A stretch of 64,000 nucleotides of DNA from assembly GCF_014837145.1 (NCBI RefSeq), contig NZ_JACYFS010000002.1, positions 218,929-282,928 on the forward strand, given 5' to 3'. The translations under genes were made by a program, and so were the position numbers. The DNA comes from Chryseobacterium caseinilyticum. GTDB taxonomy: Bacteria > Bacteroidota > Bacteroidia > Flavobacteriales > Weeksellaceae. Under the pieces are notes generated by a model that was not told the origin of the DNA, ran no database searches, and worked only from the letters and a program-made list of their open reading frames with translations. This document shows, piece by piece, positions 46,846 through 54,486 of the stretch; the first letter of the stretch is position 1, and every line of letters begins with the position of its first letter.

Positions 46846-46852
46846 ACCAAGT

Positions 46853-47570
46853 ATTTTTAGCAGCTTGTTTGTCATTCCGTAGGAATCTAAACCGCAGTAT
46901 TTTAACGATGTTGAGATTCCTACGGAATGACAAAGTGACTGTTGAACTCAATGACTAAATATACACCGTCCTTATTATTTAGCTGACCCTTTCATCGACA
47001 GGCTCAGAATGACACGGGTGTAATTTAGATTTATTTTACAAAGTAATTTTTGGCAGCCTGTTTGTCATTCCGTAGGAATCTAAACCGCATTATTTTATCG
47101 ATGTTGAGATTCCTCCGGAATGACAAAGTGACTGTTGAAGGCAATGATTAAAAAATACACTGTCCTTATTATTTCGCTGACCCTTTCATCGACAGGCTCA
47201 AGATGGCAGGGATGTAATTTAGATTTAAATTTTACAAAGTAATTTTTAGCAGCTTGTTTGTCATTCCGTAGGAATCTAAACTGCAGCATTTTAACGATGT
47301 GGAGATTCCTCCAAAATGACAAAGTGACTGTTGAACGCAATGATTAAAAAATACACTGTCCTTATTATTTCGCTGACCCTTCCTTCGACAGGCTCTGAAT
47401 GACACGGGTGTAATTTAGATTAAGATTTTACAAAGTAATTTTTAGCAGCCTGTTTGTCATCCCGTAGGAATCTAAGCAGCATTATGACCTAATTCGGTTG
47501 AGATTCCTCTGGAATGACAAAGTGACTGTTGAACGCAATGATTAAAAAATACACCGTCCTTTTAAACAAG
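46853..47570. repeat. Four tandem ~195-bp units with hairpins
   Basis: The landmark GTCATTCCGTAGGAATC (one base changed in copy 4) starts at 46871, 47064, 47260 and 47456, so the period is 193-196. Each unit has (a) a long inverted repeat, in unit 1 perfect over 21 bp (46868-46888 with 46914-46934), and (b) a GACAGGCTCAGAATGACA-type arm, then TTTAGATTT...ACAAAGTAATTTTT. Unit 4 is truncated. Together with the minisatellite this fills the 1.4-kb gap 46337-47731; no gene is seen. Confidence 0.9.
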
Positions 47571-47631
47571 TTTTTCCACCCTTTAGCTTGGGGAAAAGAA
47601 AAATGTTTTTAAAATTTATAACGATCTGTTT

Positions 47632-47661
47632 AATAAAAAGCAGAAACCCAAAGATTTCTGC
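47632..47661 (-). terminator. Terminator of the third DUF5686 gene
   Basis: On the minus strand GCAGAAA - 8-base loop - TTTCTGC followed by TTTTTATT. Short (7-bp) but well-formed. Confidence 0.6.
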
Positions 47662-47731
47662 CTTGTAAAAAATACAGTCAAAATAGCTCACTTCAACTCC
47701 CTTTCCTTCGGAGAAGGATGGGGAGAGGATT

Positions 47732-50188
47732 CTAATTCAAGAAATTAAATTTCAGTTTAATTCCGAAATTCTCTTTGAACTCTGAAGTCTGGTAATGCCC
47801 AAGTCTGTATGAAAATCCAAGTCCGAAGCTTCTGCCCAGGAAACGGTTCCACAGTACGCCGACTTCCTGATAGTTGTGATCCAGAACCTGAAAATTAAAC
47901 TGATGATCCTGCGGATTTTTGAAGGCACCGATGGCCGACTGATATTCCAGTTCGATGTTGGAATATCTTGTTCCGATAGTTTGAAATCTGAAAGGCAGAT
48001 ACTGTGTTATTTTAAATCCTACAAATTTATCGGCGAAGAAAGTTCCGGCAGGCATTGTGGTAAATCCTAAATTCGATGGTGTGTTGATGTTGGAATACCA
48101 TTCGTTCGGGTTGAAATCTCTGTGACCTGCAATTTCAAAATTCTTCCAGATCGGTGCGGTTCCCGAAGAAATTCCACCAAATAATTTGACGTTGGTATAA
48201 CCCAGTTTTGTTCTGAACTGATGCACAAACATCGCATCCAGTCTGTGGTAATCCAGATCACCACCCAAAGCATTGAAGCCTTTTTCAAAATTCATGTAAA
48301 CCTGCGGGAAGCCTTTTTCGAAGGTGAATTTTCCGCTTGGCGTCATGATGTTTTTGTCGTTTGGTGAATATTTCAGGGAAAGCGTGGCGTTGGTATTGTC
48401 AAAACTGCTTCCGAGATTCTGATACTGATAACCGAAGAGTGCATTCTGTTTTTCTTTATTCAGAGCGATTTTCATGCTTAATGAATTCGAAAGATCATAA
48501 GAATAGTACGCTCCCCATTTTTGATTTCGGTAAAAATTGGCGTTGTGAAGATCGAGATTATTGTCTGCCAGATTCATCATCATGTCCCACATATTATTGC
48601 TGAAACGCCCTGCAGCAAAGACATCATCCACATAATCAACTCTGAAAACAGAAGTTCTTTTCTGCGACAGTTTTACATCAACTCCCAAACCGTATTTCCA
48701 CCGGTGATCCTTAAATCCGTAACCGAAATAGCCGTCCGGAGAAATGGTTTTGCTGAATTTTTCGTTCAGTTTTACGCCGGCTCCCAATCGTAATCCCTGA
48801 TATTTGTCGTAGCTGAAAAATTTCGTCAGATCAAAATCAATTACTTTGTAGCGCAGATTTCCACGCAATAACTGGGTAAGAAAGCTGAGTTTCTTTTCAA
48901 AATCGTGCTTTTCGACAAACTTATCCAGAGTGGCGTAAGTCGAACTTTCCCTTGTGGTAAGGCTGTCTGTGCGGTATTTGTCGAGAAGGCTGCCGTCGGA
49001 ATTCTGCATTTCCAGAGAATAGCCTTTAAACTCATTGGCTTTCTGTTCCTTGTTCAGTTCAAAATCGAAGAAACGGTTTTTCACATACAGGTAATTTCCA
49101 AAAGTTTTAGAGTTGTATTTTGCTTTTTCACCTGCTTTAATGCTGTCTTTTTTGGAAGTGTCGAAAGACTGGTCGCCCATTTTGAGCCTGATATCTTCAT
49201 AGTCAAGAAACCATTTTCCGTTAATGGGTTTCCAGACCGAGACAATGTTTCCGGCATTTGCTTTTTTGTTGACGCTTTCAAATTTTTTGAGAGCATACGT
49301 TTCCTTATCAATAAAAATATTTCCGTTGAATTTTCTCGGGTTCTGCTTTTTCTTGTCTGTGATTTCCTTGAATTTAATCACATACGTATCGCGCCCGTCA
49401 ATCTGAATGGTGTCTGAAAGGAAGAAGTAGAAAAGCTGTCTGTTCTCCGGCTTCAGCTGTCGCGGCGTGCGGTTTAAATTAGAAATATTAATCGCCAGCG
49501 CTTCGTAGATTGGATTTTTAAAACCCGACATTCTGTTATCTAAAATATTGGTTTTTTCGCCAAACTTCTGCGAGTATTTGTACTCGGTTGCTTTTTCCCA
49601 GAGAAACATCTGCGATTCCTGAGAAGCCTCTATAAATTCTTCGCCAATCAGCGAATCTTTAATCTCTTTCGGTTTCATTTTAAGATCCTTCTTTTCCACT
49701 TTTGAAAGGGAATCTTTTCTCACGGAAAGAAAGTTTTTGTAGATGTCAACAGAATCTTTGTCTACGTCGATTGAGAATTTGGTGTACGATTTAAAATCAT
49801 AGGAATTCAGAGACTTCGGCGAGTTTTCTTTTTCTCTTTTGTTCACTTCATCCAGAATTTTCAGCGCTCTGTCATCGCTTTTGCTGGAAATCACGATTTT
49901 ATCGATATTCTGCATTTTTTCAGAAAGCGGATTCAGAAGTACTTCCGCATTTTTTTTGACATCAGCTGTGGCATCTTCAAAATTATTGGCGATGATTTCC
50001 ACCTTTTTGCATTTGGTTTTAAAAGACAGAATCCCGTGAATATTGGTCTTCCCCAAAAGCGCATCGTCACAGTAAACGGCAGCGTTGGCAACAGGTTGAT
50101 TGTTTTTTTTACTCATCACCTTCAGCTGATTCTGGCTGAAATAAAAGACGCTGAAAAACACAAAGAGAGCGGATAAAAGTTTATTCAT
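47732..50188 (-). CDS. DUF5686 outer-membrane protein with N-terminal carboxypeptidase-regulatory-like domain
   Basis: 818 aa. Signal peptide (NKLLSALFVFFSVFYFSQ), CarboxypepD_reg-like sandwich (NNQPVANAAVYCDDALLGKT), then DUF5686: SKSDDRALKILDEVNKREKE, GEKTNILDNRMSGFKNPIYE, SLKYSPNDKNIMTPSGKFTFEKG and a C-terminal barrel-like half. Same architecture as 9751-12192, though 35 kb away. Two TAGTTTTG elements (50208-50215, 50231-50238) could drive it. Function unknown. Confidence 0.85.
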   Translation of the reverse strand: MNKLLSALFVFFSVFYFSQNQLKVMSKKNNQPVANAAVYCDDALLGKTNIHGILSFKTKCKKVEIIANNFEDATADVKKNAEVLLNPLSEKMQNIDKIVISSKSDDRALKILDEVNKREKENSPKSLNSYDFKSYTKFSIDVDKDSVDIYKNFLSVRKDSLSKVEKKDLKMKPKEIKDSLIGEEFIEASQESQMFLWEKATEYKYSQKFGEKTNILDNRMSGFKNPIYEALAINISNLNRTPRQLKPENRQLFYFFLSDTIQIDGRDTYVIKFKEITDKKKQNPRKFNGNIFIDKETYALKKFESVNKKANAGNIVSVWKPINGKWFLDYEDIRLKMGDQSFDTSKKDSIKAGEKAKYNSKTFGNYLYVKNRFFDFELNKEQKANEFKGYSLEMQNSDGSLLDKYRTDSLTTRESSTYATLDKFVEKHDFEKKLSFLTQLLRGNLRYKVIDFDLTKFFSYDKYQGLRLGAGVKLNEKFSKTISPDGYFGYGFKDHRWKYGLGVDVKLSQKRTSVFRVDYVDDVFAAGRFSNNMWDMMMNLADNNLDLHNANFYRNQKWGAYYSYDLSNSLSMKIALNKEKQNALFGYQYQNLGSSFDNTNATLSLKYSPNDKNIMTPSGKFTFEKGFPQVYMNFEKGFNALGGDLDYHRLDAMFVHQFRTKLGYTNVKLFGGISSGTAPIWKNFEIAGHRDFNPNEWYSNINTPSNLGFTTMPAGTFFADKFVGFKITQYLPFRFQTIGTRYSNIELEYQSAIGAFKNPQDHQFNFQVLDHNYQEVGVLWNRFLGRSFGLGFSYRLGHYQTSEFKENFGIKLKFNFLN

Positions 50189-50581
50189 TGAAGTTGTATT
50201 GATGCAGCAAAACTATTGATTAGCCTGAAACAAAACTATATGCAGAAATATAATCTTTTGTTAAAAGTGTAATGGTCTGTATATCGCTTAAATACAGATG
50301 ATTATTTTGGTTTTCAATTCTCGGGGTTTGGATTAATGGAGGTTTATTTAAGAGATTTTAAGGGTTAAGGTAAACTGCAATTTCAAATGTTTACTCTTTA
50401 TATGGCTATGTGAAAATTTTTAAAAAATAAAATTTGTATACAAGGTGTAGTTGCTTTGACTTTTTCTCATTTGGGAATGAATTAAAGATTGCTTTTTATT
50501 AGTAATTTTTTTATTTTTATCCAAATATTTATAAAGATTTCAGGAAGTTAATTAAACATAAATATTTTTTACATTAACCAT
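50189..50581. other. Divergent intergenic region before the ATPase/DUF4435 cassette
   Basis: 393 bases. The left end holds two minus-strand TAGTTTTG (-7 type) elements for the DUF5686 gene. The remainder becomes extremely AT-rich towards the ATPase ATG. I see no convincing promoter for the cassette, no tRNA and no attachment-site-like repeat. Confidence 0.45.
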
Positions 50582-51883
50582 ATGAATAAAATTAAAAAAG
50601 TTCTTATCAAAAAATTTTGGGGAGATAAAACTGTTGAAATTGATTTTGACAAAGATATCAATTTTTTAATCGGTGTGAATGGCTCAGGAAAAACGACTAT
50701 TATCAATTTAATAGCGGCTACATTATGTGCCGATTTTAAAACACTTGATCTAACACAATTTCAATCTATTGAAATTACATTATATCCAAAAGATGCTGTA
50801 GAAAAAGATCTGAACGCTGTTATAAAAGTTGAGAAGAAAGGAAGAGAGTTTTCGCCATTTCCAGAGATAACTTTTTCTCTTAAAAGTTATGATAGTAAAA
50901 GATTTAAAACGTACAATCTAGAAGATTTAGAAGAAGATAACTACTATAGATATCGCAACGATTATATAATTAGAGATAAATTAGTTAACCCTAGAAGTTT
51001 TTCAAACGATATTAATTTTGAATTAGAATCTTTGGTTAATGTTAGTTGGCTAACAATTCATCGAATGTCTAACCGAAAGCGAAAAGGTACAAGAAACTTT
51101 GAGTCAACGATTGATGAAAAAATTGAAGATTTACAAATTGATTTAGTGAAATATTTTTCACAGCTAAATAGACTCTATTCAAACGAGACTGAAAAATTTC
51201 AAAAGTACATATTTGAATCCTTATTGGACACAGCTAACGCAACTAATATAATTACAAAAAGTAAGGTTAATTCTTCAAAGGAAAAAGAATCTTTAGATTC
51301 AATCTTTAAGTATTTTAAAATTAGTACCACTAGCTATTCTAAGAAATTGGATACTTTTTTCAGTGAATATGAAAAATCTTATGCAAAATTAACCAATATT
51401 GAAAAAAGTTCTTCTGGTTTGGATTTGCGCGATTTCGCTTATCTTTTAGGAACTGTCAAAATCCATTCTGTAATAGAAGAGTGGAATAAAATTAACGAGA
51501 AACAAAAACAAATTAACAAAACAAAGGAAACTTTTCTGCAAGTAATTAATAGTTTGTTGCAAAGAAAGAGTATTTATATAAATGAGAGAAACGAATTAGT
51601 TGTTGAAACACAGAGTGGGAAATCATTTTCGCTATTTAACTTAAGTTCAGGAGAAAAACAGTTACTCATTATTTTTGGACAATCTCTTCTTCAAGATGAA
51701 AATCCTCACATTTACATTGCTGATGAACCAGAGTTGTCACTTCATATAGAATGGCAAGAAAAACTAGTTAAAAATTTAAAAAATTTAAATCCAAATTCGC
51801 AAATTATTTTTGCAACTCACAGTCCAGATATAGTAGCTGAGTATGATGATAAAGTTTTAAAAATAGAATCCCTAATAAATTAA
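50582..51883 (+). CDS. ABC-type (AAA_15/AAA_21-like) ATPase of a PARIS-like defence cassette, AriA-like
   Basis: 433 aa, cytosolic. SMC/OLD-type split ATPase: Walker A GVNGSGKTT (31-39), a long charged insert (about 100-340), ABC signature LSSGEKQ (354-360), Walker B IYIADEPELSLH (Asp381, Glu382) and switch His in FATHSPDI (about 413). Its TAA overlaps the ATG of a DUF4435 gene. ATPase plus DUF4435/TOPRIM effector is the AriA-AriB layout of PARIS, where AriA senses phage anti-restriction proteins and holds AriB. Very AT-rich with AGA/TTA/ATA-biased codons, unlike the neighbours, suggesting transfer. Other OLD-like systems remain possible. Confidence 0.8.
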   Translation: MNKIKKVLIKKFWGDKTVEIDFDKDINFLIGVNGSGKTTIINLIAATLCADFKTLDLTQFQSIEITLYPKDAVEKDLNAVIKVEKKGREFSPFPEITFSLKSYDSKRFKTYNLEDLEEDNYYRYRNDYIIRDKLVNPRSFSNDINFELESLVNVSWLTIHRMSNRKRKGTRNFESTIDEKIEDLQIDLVKYFSQLNRLYSNETEKFQKYIFESLLDTANATNIITKSKVNSSKEKESLDSIFKYFKISTTSYSKKLDTFFSEYEKSYAKLTNIEKSSSGLDLRDFAYLLGTVKIHSVIEEWNKINEKQKQINKTKETFLQVINSLLQRKSIYINERNELVVETQSGKSFSLFNLSSGEKQLLIIFGQSLLQDENPHIYIADEPELSLHIEWQEKLVKNLKNLNPNSQIIFATHSPDIVAEYDDKVLKIESLIN

Positions 51884-52773
51884 TGAGCACATTTAAAAGA
51901 ACAAAAAACGGTATAAATAATCTTAGATTATTCTATAATGTAAATTATATAGTTTATTTAGAAGGCGGGAGTACAAGCTATAATAAAACTGAGGTTTATA
52001 AAAATAGTTTCAATGGAGACACTGAAGATATTTCATTTTGGTCAAAATTATTCGAAAAGTACAAAGCAAATCAAAAGTTTAAATTTCGATCTGTAGGCTC
52101 TAAAGTAACTTTGAAGGAAATTGCTAAAGATCTCATCGATGGAAGCGTTAAACATGTATATTTAGCTATGGATAATGAATTTGATGAAGTTTTGAATAAA
52201 AGAATTGTTCATCCAAATATTTTTTATACTTACGGATACAGTTATGAAAATGATGTTTGGAATGATACGACAATAATAGACATCATTAATGACCTAACGG
52301 CGGTAAAAGTTGACGAAAAGTATATTAATAATGGCTTTAGGAAATTTAAGTATAATATTAAGCTTGGTGTATTTGCTGATGGCTATTTATTTAGCAAAAA
52401 TAAGTCATTCTTTCACAGAAAAAAAGGTCATTTGTTCTGTATAGACTGCAATGTTAATGCTTTTCCAAGTGTGAAAATAAATGAAATTAATAATCTTCTT
52501 ATAACGAAATCATTAAATCATAATACAGTCCGAAACTTTGCATACAGAAAAAAATTAAATCCAATAAAACATTGCTTTGGTCATCTATTAGCAGATTTCT
52601 GTTGTCAAATTGTGTCACATTACTTAAAAGTAAAGCATGGTTTTACCAATTTAAAAAAAGAAATAATTTATCGTCTAGCTATAAATAAGTTTTTCCAAAA
52701 TCAATATAATAATTCAGATATTGAAGCATACTATAAATCTCAATTTTCCATTTCAGGCAGAAATGTAGTATAA
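51883..52773 (+). CDS. DUF4435 (TOPRIM-like) effector of a PARIS-like cassette, AriB-like
   Basis: 296 aa, basic, AT-rich. The DUF4435 pattern is visible: a Glu at the end of the first strand (NYIVYLEGGSTSYNKTEVY, Glu27), the acidic strand HVYLAMDNEFDEVL (Asp97, Asp101) and the following YTYGYSYENDVW (the usual EN-x-[LFW]). These are the metal-binding positions of a TOPRIM fold. In PARIS the released AriB is a nuclease that cuts host tRNA and aborts infection. The C-terminal half (Cys/His-rich KHCFGHLLADFCC) is unlike anything I can name. Coupled to the ATPase by TAATG. The gene could alternatively belong to another ATPase-DUF4435 family. Confidence 0.78.
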   Translation: MSTFKRTKNGINNLRLFYNVNYIVYLEGGSTSYNKTEVYKNSFNGDTEDISFWSKLFEKYKANQKFKFRSVGSKVTLKEIAKDLIDGSVKHVYLAMDNEFDEVLNKRIVHPNIFYTYGYSYENDVWNDTTIIDIINDLTAVKVDEKYINNGFRKFKYNIKLGVFADGYLFSKNKSFFHRKKGHLFCIDCNVNAFPSVKINEINNLLITKSLNHNTVRNFAYRKKLNPIKHCFGHLLADFCCQIVSHYLKVKHGFTNLKKEIIYRLAINKFFQNQYNNSDIEAYYKSQFSISGRNVV

Positions 52774-52995
52774 TTTTATATTTCAAAATAGATATTGAAT
52801 AAGTCATGGACACACACATAATTAGATAATATATTATTATGATAAAGCCTAGATTTTTCAAGTTTTTATCATTTAGAACTACTCATTAATAAATATTCGC
52901 ATTCACATAAAGAATATAATATACTCGATCTTACAGAGAGAACCCTTATAAAATTTTTATAAAATGTCAATAAACTCCGCTTCCAAAATCTTCCT

Positions 52996-53003
52996 TAACT
53001 TTG
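52996..53003 (+). promoter_or_regulatory. Candidate -7 element for the 53027 gene
   Basis: TAACTTTG (TAnnTTTG), 23 bases before the ATG at 53027. It lies inside the longer frame that opens at 52964, so it supports the shorter start. Confidence 0.45.
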
Positions 53004-53026
53004 CCGGAATTTTTAAACATAACAAA

Positions 53027-53446
53027 ATGATCAAAAAAGTATTCACCATTTTATTTTTTGGGGCAATGGGTATTTTCGGTACTCAGTTGAAGGCGCAAAC
53101 CATCGAGGAAATTAAGCAGAAGCAGGAACTTTTTAAAATCTATTCTCAGTTGCTTGATAGAAGTATGGATCTTGCAAAAGAAAGACAGAACAACGTAAAA
53201 CTGGAAGCTCAGGTCAATTCGCTGAACAAAAAATCGGATAAGAAAACGGATAAATTCACGTCGTCAGATCCTAAAACCACATCGGCAGATGCAAAGAAAA
53301 CAGCAAAACTGCTGAAGGAAACCGAAGCTGCCAACCGCGACCTCGCCAAAAGCAACAGCAAAATAAAAAACATTGAAGCTCAGATGGCAACCATTGTTTC
53401 AAAGATGGAAAAATACAATTATGTGGTTGAGATTAAGAATAAGTAA
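53027..53446 (+). CDS. Small exported coiled-coil protein of unknown function
   Basis: 139 aa. Signal peptide IKKVFTILFFGAMGIFGTQL, cleavage near KAQ. The mature part is almost wholly charged helix (EEIKQKQELFKIYSQLLD ... KLLKETEAANRDLAKSNSK), predicted coiled coil with a Lys/Thr/Ser-rich break in the middle. The ATG at 53027 is chosen for the signal peptide and the promoter element upstream; an ATG at 52964 is in frame. It is followed by a terminator. Role unknown, perhaps an envelope structural or adaptor protein. Confidence 0.75.
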   Translation: MIKKVFTILFFGAMGIFGTQLKAQTIEEIKQKQELFKIYSQLLDRSMDLAKERQNNVKLEAQVNSLNKKSDKKTDKFTSSDPKTTSADAKKTAKLLKETEAANRDLAKSNSKIKNIEAQMATIVSKMEKYNYVVEIKNK

Positions 53447-53455
53447 GAATAAAGA

Positions 53456-53484
53456 ATCCGCCTGTATTTAGGCGGATGTCTTTT
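53456..53484 (+). terminator. Terminator after the coiled-coil protein gene
   Basis: Perfect 8-bp GC-rich stem ATCCGCCT/AGGCGGAT (53456-53463 with 53470-53477), six-base loop, then TCTTTT. Confidence 0.8.
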
Positions 53485-53493
53485 AAAAATTTT

Positions 53494-54477
53494 TTATTTC
53501 AGTTTTACCAGTAGTTGTGTAAGTTCATGTGGTGAAACAACATCAATATTTCCGTTAGGATTTTCAATGACCATTATTTTTGTGAATTTTCCGTCATAGT
53601 ACCAAAAAAAATCTGATGAAATGGGATAGGGATGCTCATCGTGAAATTTACGAATCAAACCTTTTGTTCCCTGTATAAATCTAACGAAATCAACAGGTTT
53701 TTCTTTAGTGATTTTACAAATATTAATAATGCCTTTATTTGGAAAAGCAACAACAGATCCCAATTCGCCTACAAAATCTTTAGAATTATTCAGTAAGTCT
53801 AAACCATAGCTGCCTGCATAAGTTTCATTTTCAATAAAGCTTATTTCAATTTTTGAACCTCCTAAATCAATTTCTTGCGTGAGCTTTGTTACAGTCTGTT
53901 TATTGATGTTTTGCTGAGCGATTGCAAAAAGTTCTTTTTCGTCTTTTTTCCAAAAATCAAACATTTCTTTACGTTGGACATTTGTAAAAGCTGTCGGTAA
54001 ATCAAGCATTAACATCGTGACAGTTCCTTCTAAATCTTTCCTGAAAACTGCATTTTCCGGCTTAAAATATTCTTCAAAATATTCTTCAGGATAAATACGA
54101 AGACTTAAATATTCTTCTACTTTATTATAGTTTTTTAGATCCAGTGATTTAGAAAAGTCTATAGAATCAAAAAGTCCATCGAAATGTTCCTTTACGATCG
54201 CAGCTAAAACTTTGTCATCATTCTCATTTTTAGATTTAGAAAGCAAGTTATCTAAACCAGCCTGAAAACCTGATTCTGTTTTTATTATTCCATCATCAAG
54301 AGAAACTACTTTTTCACGTTTCGAAACTTCCCGAACCGACAGATTTGCGATTGTTTTATATTTTTTATCACTGATCTCATTTTTGAATAATTCAGGAATA
54401 TCGTACGAAATTTTTTGCGCCGATAATCCCAAGAAGAGGATTGTGGTAGAAAGTATAATGACTTTTTTTAACAACAT
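53494..54477 (-). CDS. Secreted protein of unknown function
   Basis: 327 aa with a signal peptide (LKKVIILSTTILFLGLSAQ). The mature part is mixed alpha/beta with an acidic middle (YPEEYFEEYFKPENAVF) and a C-terminal beta-rich part (SSDFFWYYDGKFTKIMVIEN). No motif I can assign. It follows alaS by 9 bases on the same strand, so it is probably transcribed from the alaS promoter. Confidence 0.75.
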   Translation of the reverse strand: MLLKKVIILSTTILFLGLSAQKISYDIPELFKNEISDKKYKTIANLSVREVSKREKVVSLDDGIIKTESGFQAGLDNLLSKSKNENDDKVLAAIVKEHFDGLFDSIDFSKSLDLKNYNKVEEYLSLRIYPEEYFEEYFKPENAVFRKDLEGTVTMLMLDLPTAFTNVQRKEMFDFWKKDEKELFAIAQQNINKQTVTKLTQEIDLGGSKIEISFIENETYAGSYGLDLLNNSKDFVGELGSVVAFPNKGIINICKITKEKPVDFVRFIQGTKGLIRKFHDEHPYPISSDFFWYYDGKFTKIMVIENPNGNIDVVSPHELTQLLVKLK

Positions 54478-54486
54478 TTTAAATTA

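Noticed and set aside
46578..46860. 90-codon minus-strand and 82-codon plus-strand frames
   Set aside because: Both are by-products of the 21-bp repeat; no evidence that either is translated. Kept only as a finding.
47095..47340. 81-codon minus-strand frame in the ~195-bp repeats
   Set aside because: Composed of repeat units and hairpin arms; no protein similarity recognised.
50189..52995. Mobile element carrying the PARIS-like cassette
   Set aside because: No integrase, transposase, tRNA or flanking direct repeats could be found; only base composition suggests transfer.
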